DNA of 7,529 bases from an uncultured Bacilli bacterium (lineage in GTDB: Bacteria > Bacillota_I > Bacilli_A > RF39 > UBA660), in NCBI GenBank assembly GCA_944363745.1, contig CALVVD010000043.1, positions 1 through 7,529 of the forward strand. Direction: 5' to 3'. The notes beneath the pieces are model-generated. The model was not told the origin of the DNA, ran no database searches, and saw nothing but the letters and a program-made list of their open reading frames with translations. The position numbers and the translations under genes were made by a program. Each line of letters opens with the position of its first letter. Positions within the stretch are counted from its first letter, which is position 1. Shown one piece after another: positions 1 to 5,434 of this stretch.

Positions 1-137
1 TAATAAGTACCATAATTAAAATAATAGTTTTTCTTTTTACTAAATTCTTCATTAGGAACAATAATAATCTCTAGACCATTATCTAAGACTTCTCTATAAA
101 TAGTTTTATCTACTTTCTGTAATTCAATTTTCTCCAT
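1..137 (-). CDS. ymfH: YmfH-like M16 family peptidase, N-terminal fragment (continues off the left edge)
   Basis: Reading leftward from ATG at 137, the translation opens MEKIELQKVDKTIYREVLDN and continues GLEIIIVPNEEFSKKKNYYF before leaving the window at residue 45. This matches how YmfH-type M16 peptidases begin: the Leu-Asp-Asn-Gly-Leu segment leads the first beta strand, followed by a K-x-Y/F-x-x-x-x-Y-G-(S/T) segment. The HxxEH zinc motif expected of the active member of the pair would lie just beyond the edge, so catalytic status cannot be seen. The start lies inside the 3' end of the preceding ymfF-like gene (14-bp overlap). Its ribosome binding site, GAGGGAAGTGA, lies within that gene, which suggests translational coupling. 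In Bacillus the ymfF and ymfH genes are likewise adjacent. RefSeq names this pair as associated with EF-P 5-aminopentanol modification; nothing in this window tests that role. Confidence 0.8.
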   Translation of the reverse strand, partial: MEKIELQKVDKTIYREVLDNGLEIIIVPNEEFSKKKNYYFNYGTY

Positions 138-1395
138 CAGTATCACTTCCCTCTAATATATAGACTGTATTTATTTTAATTTTATTAGCTACCTCTACTA
201 TCTCATCTTTAGTTACTTTTAACATTTTCTTACGTTTAGTCTCAATATCATCAACCCCAAGTAATTCTATCATATAGTAACTTTCAATAATTTGAAAAGT
301 ACTTTCAATTATATCATCTAAAGCACTAGTATAATACTCTTTAGCTTTCTTTATCATATCATCAGTTATCTTAAAAGCTGCTATATCTTTTAAAATCTTT
401 TTAATAATACTAACTGCTTCATTACTTTTACCTCTAGTAATACCTCCTCTTATAATAATTAAATTATCAAGTTTATTAGGAGTACTAGAAATATAATAAG
501 CAAGAGAACTCTTTTCTCTAACTTCTCTAAATAATAATGATTCACTACCTCCACCTAAAATAGCATTAAATAATGATAGAGGATAATTTCTTTCATAATC
601 AGTTAAATTATTAAGACTTAAAGTTATAACTAAATTATCTTGTTCTCCCTTTATCTTTTCTTTAATAGTTTTACTTTTAGATACCTTAACTTCATCTAAT
701 AAAGTCTTAGGAGCATTTTTCTTAAAAGTATTAACTTTAAATTTCTTTTTAAATAAATTAGTTATCTCTTCTACATCAACATCTCCTAATATAAATACAT
801 CTACAAAGTTATGATTAATAACATCTAAGTAATATGTATATAAATTTTCAGGAGTAATTTTCTCTAAGTCTTCTAAATATCCTATTCCTCTATAACCTAT
901 AGGACTATTTTTATCTGTTAATTCTAAACCTCTTACTAAAGAATAAGACATTTTATTTTCAACTAAACTATTAAGATCAGCTTTATACTCTTCATATACA
1001 GTATTAAAGTCTTCAAGAGAAAAACTATTGTTACTAACTTTAGGATTAAAAATAATAGAATTTAGTAAGTCTATACTAGCTTCAAAATTACCTTTTTCTG
1101 TATATTTATCATTTAAGACCCTAAGACTAATACCAGTATCTAAGTAATTACCAAGTCTTCTATTAGTACCAGCGATATTAGCAGCATATAAATCTTGTTG
1201 TTTTTTAGTTAATTCTACTTTAGTAGGATAATCTTTAGTTCCGAGCATCATTATTCTGCTTAAAAAATTTCTTTTAGTTATATTCTCTTTACTAACTACT
1301 TCTCTAAAAAATACTTTTACAGTAATAGTCTTATAAAGATTAGTTTTAATAATATGAAGGTTATAGGCACCAGTTTCTTTTTTTATATAATCCAT
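124..1395 (-). CDS. ymfF: YmfF-like M16 family protein, zinc-site-less partner
   Basis: This 423-residue protein has the length and two-lobe layout of bacterial M16 (pitrilysin-like) subunits. Where active members carry HxxEH, it reads NFLSRIMMLGTKDYP (residues 43-57), so the zinc ligands are absent and it is presumably not catalytic by itself. The C-terminal lobe keeps the family signature GGGSESLLFREVREKSSLAY (residues 281-300), including the Arg-Tyr pair (R293, Y300) that binds substrate in the family. The inactive/active division matches YmfF paired with YmfH, and the ymfH-like gene starts within its last codons. The start ATG at 1395 is preceded by GAAAGGAGG with good spacing, and the stop is TGA. 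It begins 16 bp after the deoD stop, so the two genes are probably co-transcribed. A cytoplasmic location is likely because no signal peptide is seen. Its physiological substrate is unknown from sequence. Confidence 0.85.
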   Translation of the reverse strand: MDYIKKETGAYNLHIIKTNLYKTITVKVFFREVVSKENITKRNFLSRIMMLGTKDYPTKVELTKKQQDLYAANIAGTNRRLGNYLDTGISLRVLNDKYTEKGNFEASIDLLNSIIFNPKVSNNSFSLEDFNTVYEEYKADLNSLVENKMSYSLVRGLELTDKNSPIGYRGIGYLEDLEKITPENLYTYYLDVINHNFVDVFILGDVDVEEITNLFKKKFKVNTFKKNAPKTLLDEVKVSKSKTIKEKIKGEQDNLVITLSLNNLTDYERNYPLSLFNAILGGGSESLLFREVREKSSLAYYISSTPNKLDNLIIIRGGITRGKSNEAVSIIKKILKDIAAFKITDDMIKKAKEYYTSALDDIIESTFQIIESYYMIELLGVDDIETKRKKMLKVTKDEIVEVANKIKINTVYILEGSDTDGEN

Positions 1396-1411
1396 ACTAC
1401 ATACCTCCTTT

Positions 1412-2125
1412 CTATTTAATAACAGAGTCTAATGCTAAAGTAATCATCATATCAAGAGATCTTTCTCTTTCTTCACTTGTTAGACTATTTTTATCATAAA
1501 ATGAATCTACTACTGTTAACAAGCAAGTAGCTTCTCTTTTAAATTTGTTAGCTATATAAAATAGTCCAAAAGCTTCCATTTCTGTTGCAAGATAATCATC
1601 ATCTTTAAAATTACTTTTAAATTTTTCCATTGAATCACTATATAAATCAAATACATCACTAGTAATAGTCTTACCAGTTTTTAGAGGAATATGCAAACTA
1701 TTTGCAGTATCAATAATTGTATCATTTAATGATTTACTAGACTCAATGTAATCAATATCTTTACCATCAAGTAACTGATCGAAATAACTCTTACAATAAG
1801 CGCCAGTAGATAATACTACGTCTTTTACTTTAATATTTTTATTAAAAGAACCACTAGTACCAATACGAATTATTTTCTTAACATCATAAAATTTATATAA
1901 TTCATAAGAATATATACCAATACTAGGAACACCCATTCCTGAAGCAAAGACTGTTACTCTTTTACCTTTATAATATCCAGTATAAGCAAACATATTTCTA
2001 ACTTTATTAACTAATTTATAATCAGTTAAAAACTTCTCAGCAATATATTTAGCACGTAAAGGATCGCCTGGCATTAAAACAATATCTGCGATATCTTCTT
2101 TTTTACTTTCAATATGAACTGTCAT
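1412..2125 (-). CDS. deoD: Purine nucleoside phosphorylase, DeoD type (hexameric family)
   Basis: The product catalyses phosphorolysis of purine (deoxy)nucleosides to free base plus (deoxy)ribose-1-phosphate, in cytoplasmic purine salvage. At 237 residues it aligns end to end with E. coli DeoD. His4 is kept, and the phosphate-site residues fall at identical positions: Gly20 and Arg24 in MPGDPLRAKYIAE, Arg43 in VRNMF, and Arg87 in IRIGTSGS. The ribose-site EMEA motif is present (residues 182-185). The general-acid Asp (E. coli D204) corresponds to D207 and the partner Arg (E. coli R217) to R220. One difference is that the usual Ser-Asp-His at the base site reads Val-Asp-Ser (206-208), which may alter base preference. 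The start ATG at 2125 follows a strong TTAGGAGG site. The gene heads a likely operon with the ymfF/ymfH pair. Its leader holds a terminator-like hairpin, described separately. Confidence 0.93.
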   Translation of the reverse strand: MTVHIESKKEDIADIVLMPGDPLRAKYIAEKFLTDYKLVNKVRNMFAYTGYYKGKRVTVFASGMGVPSIGIYSYELYKFYDVKKIIRIGTSGSFNKNIKVKDVVLSTGAYCKSYFDQLLDGKDIDYIESSKSLNDTIIDTANSLHIPLKTGKTITSDVFDLYSDSMEKFKSNFKDDDYLATEMEAFGLFYIANKFKREATCLLTVVDSFYDKNSLTSEERERSLDMMITLALDSVIK

Positions 2126-2136
2126 AATAACCTCCT

Positions 2137-2173
2137 AAAAAAGAGTTATAAAAATGTTAATTTCTATAACTCT
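2137..2173 (-). terminator. Intrinsic terminator or attenuator directly before the deoD ribosome binding site
   Basis: On the minus strand, AGAGTTATAGAAAT (2173-2160) pairs with ATTTTTATAACTCT (2155-2142) around a TAAC loop. This gives a 14-bp stem with a single G-U pair, followed by six T residues, one of which closes the stem. The T-tract runs straight into TAGGAGG, the deoD ribosome binding site. It can end lipoprotein transcripts that read leftward. Because it lies only about 17 nt from the deoD start, any deoD transcript begun upstream must pass it. Confidence 0.7.
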
Positions 2174-2195
2174 ATTATTAACACTTCCTATTTAA

Positions 2196-2224
2196 ATTAT
2201 AACTTAATAAAGAAAAAAAAGGAA
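2196..2224 (-). promoter_or_regulatory. Candidate deoD promoter with perfect -10 and weak -35
   Basis: TATAAT (2201-2196, minus strand) is a perfect -10 hexamer, with transcription expected to begin near 2189. The hexamer 17 bp upstream is TTCCTT (2224-2219), a poor -35. The T-rich spacer and an inverted repeat (GGAAGT at 2221-2226 and ACTTCC at 2183-2188 on the plus strand) frame the element. If real, it gives deoD a leader of about 64 nt containing the terminator-like hairpin. A competing -10 (TATAAC, 2150-2145) lies inside the hairpin and would give a very short leader. Confidence 0.4.
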
Positions 2225-2232
2225 GTTAATTT

Positions 2233-2772
2233 TTAATCTTCATATAATCCATGTATCTTTTCTAAATCACTATCTGATATTTTTTCTAATACCCATTTCT
2301 TATTATCTTTAACTAAACTAAAGTTAATTGTATAACTAGCTTTATCAGTTACTTCCTTCATTGCATTTATCTTATAATGATCTATTTTTTCTTTACTAGT
2401 TTCTTTATCATCATTTTCAAATTCATCAGGATGTTCTTCTATATAATCATTCGCTTCGTTTAAAGCATTATTATAATCAAATACTTCTAATTCTACTATA
2501 ACATTAGCAGTATCACCATTAGTTTGTTCACTTTTAATCTTATAAGATAAGTTTTGATATTGTTTAATCATTAATTCTTTATATTCTTCTTTATAATCTT
2601 CACAATAATCAATATTATCAACAACATTATCTAATTCTGTTAAAACAGTACTATCAAGTATTTGATATTTTCCAATATACTCTTCTACTCTTTTAGTAGG
2701 AGTATTCATCATATCGTTACACCCTGTAATTAATAAAATTGTAGTTAAAAATAATAATATTTTTCTTTTCAT
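2233..2772 (-). CDS. Small lipoprotein of unknown function
   Basis: Starting at ATG 2772, the product is 179 residues: a basic N-terminus (MKRK), a hydrophobic stretch, and the lipobox LITGC, whose Cys would be lipidated and anchor the protein to the outer face of the membrane. The mature part is acidic and Lys/Glu/Asp-rich and ends in alternating beta-like segments with a TINFSLVKDNKKWVLEKI block (an 18-residue motif). That block resembles the closing strands of NTF2-like (DUF4878-type) lipoproteins. This fold guess is weak and no named family is recognised. A longer reading frame could start at GTG 2781, but that codon forms part of the ribosome binding site AGGTGAT, which is ideally spaced for ATG 2772, so the ATG is preferred. 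The gene is divergent from the small acidic-protein gene at 2874 and ends before a terminator hairpin. Confidence 0.8.
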   Translation of the reverse strand: MKRKILLFLTTILLITGCNDMMNTPTKRVEEYIGKYQILDSTVLTELDNVVDNIDYCEDYKEEYKELMIKQYQNLSYKIKSEQTNGDTANVIVELEVFDYNNALNEANDYIEEHPDEFENDDKETSKEKIDHYKINAMKEVTDKASYTINFSLVKDNKKWVLEKISDSDLEKIHGLYED

Positions 2773-2810
2773 TTCTATCACCTAGTCTTATTATTTCCTA
2801 ATCTTTGGTA

Positions 2811-2839
2811 ATTATACAGTAATTTGACATTTTTATTGT
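2811..2839 (-). promoter_or_regulatory. Candidate lipoprotein-gene promoter
   Basis: TATAAT (2816-2811, minus strand) lies about 40 bp before the lipoprotein start, with transcription expected to begin near 2804. The -35 region at 17 bp spacing (ACAATA, 2839-2834) is poor. The element overlaps the divergent plus-strand promoter at 2824-2852, so the two promoters may compete for polymerase. Confidence 0.35.
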
Positions 2840-2852
2840 TTTAGTATATAAT
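2824..2852 (+). promoter_or_regulatory. Consensus sigma-A promoter for the small acidic-protein gene
   Basis: TTGACA (2824-2829) and TATAAT (2847-2852) are both perfect matches to the housekeeping consensus and are separated by exactly 17 bp. Transcription should start near 2859, only about 15 nt before the ATG at 2874, so the leader holds little more than the ribosome binding site. TGTCAA at 2854-2859 is the inverted copy of the -35 hexamer and may mark an operator. Confidence 0.85.
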
Positions 2853-2873
2853 TTGTCAATAGGTGATTTAGGG

Positions 2874-3050
2874 ATGCAAGATTTTAATTTTATAGATTTA
2901 GATGATGAAGAGATTAGTTTAGATTATTTATTATATTTAGAAGCTGAAAGAACATTATTAAGATATGAATGTGAAGACATTCTTAATAAATTACTTAATA
3001 ATGATGAAGAAGAAAAAGAAAAAGAAGAAAATAAAGCTAAAAGATTGTAG
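2874..3050 (+). CDS. Small acidic helical protein, function unknown
   Basis: The product is 58 residues, starting MQDFNFIDLDDEE. It is strongly acidic in the first third, predicted helical through LDYLLYLEAERTLLRYE, and ends in a Glu/Lys-rich tail with a basic last few residues. There is no signal peptide or membrane segment, so it is likely cytoplasmic. It is not a family I recognise. ATG 2874 is chosen because AGGTGATTTAGGG precedes it with proper spacing. An in-frame TTG at 2853 would lie upstream of that site and overlaps the inferred transcription start, so it is rejected. A perfect housekeeping promoter implies strong expression for so small a protein. The stop TAG sits in the left base of the right arm of a terminator hairpin shared with the convergent gene. 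Confidence 0.75.
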   Translation: MQDFNFIDLDDEEISLDYLLYLEAERTLLRYECEDILNKLLNNDEEEKEKEENKAKRL

Positions 3051-3062
3051 CTTTATTTTTTT
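3025..3062. terminator. Bidirectional intrinsic terminator between convergent genes
   Basis: AAAATAAAGCTA (3028-3039) pairs perfectly with TAGCTTTATTTT (3048-3059) around an 8-nt loop. The stem can extend to 3025/3062 through a G-U and two A-U pairs. T-rich sequence follows on both strands, so it can stop transcription in either direction. Both stop codons (TAG 3048-3050 plus; TAA 3055-3053 minus) lie in the right arm. Confidence 0.8.
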
Positions 3063-3706
3063 CTAATAGTAGATAGCTTTAATAATTTATATAATTTATT
3101 ATGAAAGCTGTTATATTCTTTTTCTATTTCATTTTGTAATGTTTTTAGTTTTAAATCATAACTAATATTATCATCATTAAAGAATTCTTTATATAAATAA
3201 TTAATCTTAGCTTCTTCTTTTTTATCTTTAATTTTCTTTAATTCTTTAGTTAGAAATTCTTTTTCTTTTTCTTCTTCTCTAGTTAAGTAAGAATATTTTT
3301 TATTTCTTTTTATTACTTCATAATCTATATCTAATAAAACTAATTCTTCACTCATATCTAATACTTCTTCTTCTTCATCTAGTAGCATTGTACTTTTATA
3401 TGAAGTAATACCATCTTCATCTAATTCTACTGCTATAGCTAGTTTTCCATTAGTAAAAATAGCAGCATAATCTATTGTATCTATTTCATTATGAAAATAA
3501 CTTTCTGCTTTGTTTTTTATTTTAGGTAAAAAATTAGTATCTATTTTTAATTTAGATGTTATTAAGTCTTTTATAAATTTATCACTTACTCTAATAATTG
3601 GTATTTTCTTAATATGTTCTAAATCATCTTCTAAATTCCATTCAAAAAATTCTTTTAATCTTTCCTCATTAGTCCAATTTAACAAGATATCATATGTGTA
3701 TATCAT
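3053..3706 (-). CDS. DUF3603-like protein of unknown function
   Basis: The product is 217 residues. The N-terminus MIYTYDILLNWTNEERLKEF, followed by FFEWNLEDDLEHIKKIPIIR, has the conserved pattern I associate with the Firmicutes family DUF3603: Y-x-Y-D-I-L-L-N-(F/W), then F-E-W-x-x-x-D-x-x-x-H-I-(R/K)-K-I-P. A middle beta-rich segment (AAIFTNGKLAIAVELDEDG, 19 residues) is followed by a long charged coiled-coil-like tail rich in Glu and Lys (about residues 140-217). It is likely cytoplasmic; no biochemical role is known to me. The start ATG at 3706 has AAAGGGGA as ribosome binding site with about 10 nt spacing, lying inside the overlapping membrane ORF (17-bp overlap). The stop sits 2 bp from that of the convergent gene. 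Family assignment is from memory of the pattern, not from a search. Confidence 0.75.
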   Translation of the reverse strand: MIYTYDILLNWTNEERLKEFFEWNLEDDLEHIKKIPIIRVSDKFIKDLITSKLKIDTNFLPKIKNKAESYFHNEIDTIDYAAIFTNGKLAIAVELDEDGITSYKSTMLLDEEEEVLDMSEELVLLDIDYEVIKRNKKYSYLTREEEKEKEFLTKELKKIKDKKEEAKINYLYKEFFNDDNISYDLKLKTLQNEIEKEYNSFHNKLYKLLKLSTIRKK

Positions 3707-3908
3707 GTTTTCTTTTCCCCTTTCTTAATGCTATTATCAATAGAATAATACCTAGTATTAATATATACAATTTACTATCTTTTATTATAAAGATTAAATA
3801 TTCTTTAAAAGAATAACCAAAAGTAAATAAATTAAAGTAAATTATTAGATAAAAGAATCCTATAGTGGTAAAAATAAAACCAATTAATCCTATAAATATA
3901 TATTTAAT
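3690..3908 (-). CDS. Small two-helix membrane protein with probable ATT start
   Basis: The frame stays open for 72 codons, from the in-frame stop upstream (TAA 3932-3930) to TGA at 3692-3690. It encodes a strongly patterned membrane protein: helix 1 around KYIFIGLIGFIFTTIGFFYL (20 residues), a short soluble link FGYSFKEYL, helix 2 around LYILILGIILLIIALRK, and a basic tail KGKRKH, suggesting a cytoplasmic C-terminus. There is no ATG, and no usable GTG or TTG start. AGGTGA (3918-3913), the same ribosome binding site type used by its neighbours, stands 4 nt before ATT 3908, so ATT initiation (as in infC) is the best reading. ATT 3911 is the alternative. It overlaps the DUF3603-like start by 17 bp, suggesting coupling. 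It could also be a gene that has lost its ATG by mutation or sequence error. The family is not recognised. Confidence 0.6.
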   Translation of the reverse strand: MKYIFIGLIGFIFTTIGFFYLIIYFNLFTFGYSFKEYLIFIIKDSKLYILILGIILLIIALRKGKRKHDIHI

Positions 3909-3928
3909 AATATCACCTAATATAATTT

Positions 3929-3957
3929 ATTCTAATTTATTTTTAGTATACAAAAAA
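3929..3957 (-). promoter_or_regulatory. Weak candidate promoter for the membrane ORF and DUF3603-like gene
   Basis: TAGAAT (3934-3929, minus strand) is a 5/6 match to the -10 consensus and would place the transcription start near 3922, just before the AGGTGA site. This is the same short-leader arrangement seen for rmuC and for the gene at 2874. The -35 position is only a T-run belonging to the rmuC terminator. A promoter is needed here because a terminator lies immediately upstream. Confidence 0.3.
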
Positions 3958-3985
3958 ATTGTTAGTTTATGCTTAACAATTTTTT
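3951..3985 (-). terminator. Intrinsic terminator of rmuC
   Basis: On the minus strand, AAAAAATTGTTA (3985-3974) pairs with TAACAATTTTTT (3964-3953) across a 9-nt loop, giving a 12-bp perfect stem that ends in a run of seven T. The left arm begins inside the rmuC stop codon (TAA 3986-3984). It separates rmuC from the downstream membrane ORF. Confidence 0.8.
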
Positions 3986-5063
3986 AATATTCGCTATCAG
4001 TTATTTCTTTAGTATCTTTAAATTCTACTTTATTAATACTTTCAAATTTTTTACTAATTTTATCTGTAGTAATAGAGACATTTTCAACATCTTTATTAAC
4101 TGCTTGAATACTACGAGACAGCTTATCCCAACGTTCTTTATATCTTGCAAATTCTAAACTTAATTTATTTAATTCTTCATGAATAATAGAGGTATATTTA
4201 TCTTTTTCCATATTTTTAATAATCATTTGTATTACTGTTAAAGTTGACATTAAAGTAGTAGGAGAAGTTAACCAAATACGTTTTTTATAAGCATATTCTA
4301 TTAAGTCTGGATGATAAGCATTAATCTCTGCAAATATAGCTTCAGCAGGTAAAAACATAATGGCTTGGTCACTTGTTATGCCATCTATAATATATTTACT
4401 ACTGATAGCATCTATATGTTTTTTTACATCTAATTTAAAAGCTTTAGTAGCAGCTTCTCTTTCTGTTTTAGATAAATCCTTATTAACCATTATTTGATAA
4501 TGTTCTAAAGGAAATTTAGAGTCTATAACAATAGTACCTAATGGTTCAGGTGCGAAAAGAACAGAGTCTGCAATAGTACCATTAGGAAGAGTATATTGTA
4601 ATCTATAAATAGCATCATTACCTTCTCCAAAGATATTTACTAAGATATGTTTTAAATTAACTTCTCCATAAATACCTCTTGTCTTTTTATCAGTTAAAAT
4701 ACTTTGTAGAGAAATAATATCAGTAGATAGGGTATCTATTTTCTTTTGAGCTTCATCTATTTTACTAAGACGTTCTATTACAGAGGTAAATGTTTTATTA
4801 GTCTTTTCAAAGTTTTGATTAATTCTCTCATTAACTGCCTCATTGATAGCTAGTAATCTTTTCTCTAATCCTTCATTTAATTTAGTAAAATCATCAGTTA
4901 AATTTCTAGTTAAACCATCTTTAAATTCATTTAACTCCTTTATTGTTGTAATCTCTAAATTATTAAGTCTATCTGTTATTTTAGACTCATTAATATTTTT
5001 CATAAGTGATATAACTATTAAAATAATTATTAATATAAGTAATCCTATAATTAAGTAATCCAT
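3984..5063 (-). CDS. rmuC: RmuC family DNA recombination protein
   Basis: RmuC proteins limit inversion and rearrangement at short inverted repeats; their core resembles a PD-(D/E)xK nuclease. The 359-residue product has an N-terminal membrane anchor (about residues 3-20), then a long coiled coil (about 25-115), the usual architecture. The conserved core follows: RGIYGEVNLKHIL (129-141), Asp166 in ADSVLF, the IDSKFPLEHY motif (180-189) with the D-S-K that supplies putative catalytic residues, FLPAEAIFAEI (237-247) and LTSPTTLMSTLTVI (265-278). Length is somewhat below E. coli RmuC but typical of Gram-positive homologues. The start ATG at 5063 follows TATAGGAGGAT. It has its own promoter overlapping the end of the rhodanese gene and its own terminator, so it can be expressed as a single gene. 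Confidence 0.92.
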   Translation of the reverse strand: MDYLIIGLLILIIILIVISLMKNINESKITDRLNNLEITTIKELNEFKDGLTRNLTDDFTKLNEGLEKRLLAINEAVNERINQNFEKTNKTFTSVIERLSKIDEAQKKIDTLSTDIISLQSILTDKKTRGIYGEVNLKHILVNIFGEGNDAIYRLQYTLPNGTIADSVLFAPEPLGTIVIDSKFPLEHYQIMVNKDLSKTEREAATKAFKLDVKKHIDAISSKYIIDGITSDQAIMFLPAEAIFAEINAYHPDLIEYAYKKRIWLTSPTTLMSTLTVIQMIIKNMEKDKYTSIIHEELNKLSLEFARYKERWDKLSRSIQAVNKDVENVSITTDKISKKFESINKVEFKDTKEITDSEY

Positions 5064-5084
5064 AAATAAATCCTCCTATATATA

Positions 5085-5113
5085 ATAATATAGGTTGAAC
5101 AAATTTTCGTCAA
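5085..5113 (-). promoter_or_regulatory. rmuC promoter
   Basis: TTGACG (5113-5108) and TATTAT (5090-5085), minus strand, are separated by exactly 17 bp; each is a 5/6 match to consensus. Transcription would begin near 5078, directly at the edge of the AGGAGGA ribosome binding site (5077-5071), leaving a leader of about 15 nt. The -35 lies in the last codons of the rhodanese gene. Confidence 0.75.
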
Positions 5114-5382
5114 GGGCTTTTTTCATAACCGGATTTAATACTATAAGTATGATAGCCCTTATTATTTAGAATAGTTGACAGTCTTTTACTATTAAAACCA
5201 GTCTCACAGATTAGATAATAAGTTTTATCAAAAGATAGATACTTATCAGGCATAGTCCTTAAAACTCTTAAAGGAATATTAATAGAGCCTTTAAGATGTC
5301 CTCTTTCATATAAATAATGGTCTCTAATATCGATTATATTGGGATTATCTAAATATTTAATCTCTTCATAATCTATTTCCAT
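5110..5382 (-). CDS. Single-domain rhodanese-like sulfurtransferase
   Basis: The product is about 90 residues from ATG 5382. It has the compact rhodanese fold seen in GlpE/PspE-type proteins: IIDIRDHYLYERGHLKGSIN (residues 16-35, CH2A/CH2B-like signature with the G-H-(L/I)-x-G-(A/S)-x-N-(I/V)-P pattern) and the active-site loop beginning at Cys59, CETGFNSKR, of C-x-x-G-x-x-S form. The Cys would carry a persulfide; the acceptor is unknown. It lacks a signal peptide and is likely cytoplasmic. ATG 5382 is preferred because GGTG precedes it by 6 nt, while the in-frame ATG 5394 has no ribosome binding site and lies in the presumed -10/+1 region. That choice is uncertain. The stop TGA overlaps the rmuC -35, and no terminator intervenes, so readthrough into rmuC is possible. 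Confidence 0.88.
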   Translation of the reverse strand: MEIDYEEIKYLDNPNIIDIRDHYLYERGHLKGSINIPLRVLRTMPDKYLSFDKTYYLICETGFNSKRLSTILNNKGYHTYSIKSGYEKSP

Positions 5383-5397
5383 ACACAACACCATTAT

Positions 5398-5426
5398 ATT
5401 ATATGAAAAAAAGAAAAAGGGGTAAG
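5398..5426 (-). promoter_or_regulatory. Candidate rhodanese-gene promoter
   Basis: Two overlapping TATAAT hexamers (5403-5398 and 5398-5393, minus strand) lie immediately upstream of the gene. The -35 region at 17 bp (CTTACC) is weak. The first hexamer would start transcription near 5391, giving an extremely short leader that retains ATG 5382 but not ATG 5394. Confidence 0.3.
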
Positions 5427-5434
5427 TCCTCTTT
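5405..5434 (-). terminator. Probable weak terminator after the surface-protein gene
   Basis: On the minus strand, AAAGAGG (5434-5428) can pair with CCCCTTT (5422-5416) with one A-C mismatch and a 5-nt loop (ACTTA). It is followed by TTCTTTTTTT. The stem is short, so termination may be partial. Confidence 0.45.

Noticed and set aside
2779..2781. GTG start for the lipoprotein (three residues longer)
   Set aside because: The GTG is part of the AGGTGAT ribosome binding site serving ATG 2772.
3510..3728. Open frame on the plus strand within the DUF3603-like gene
   Set aside because: It is antisense to a well-supported gene, has low-complexity Phe/Ser/Leu composition typical of reversed AT-rich coding sequence, and has no ribosome binding site.
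3969..5058. Plus-strand open frames at 3969-4157 and 4843-5058
   Set aside because: Both lie antisense to rmuC, whose motifs are clear; their compositions are mirror artefacts of its codons.
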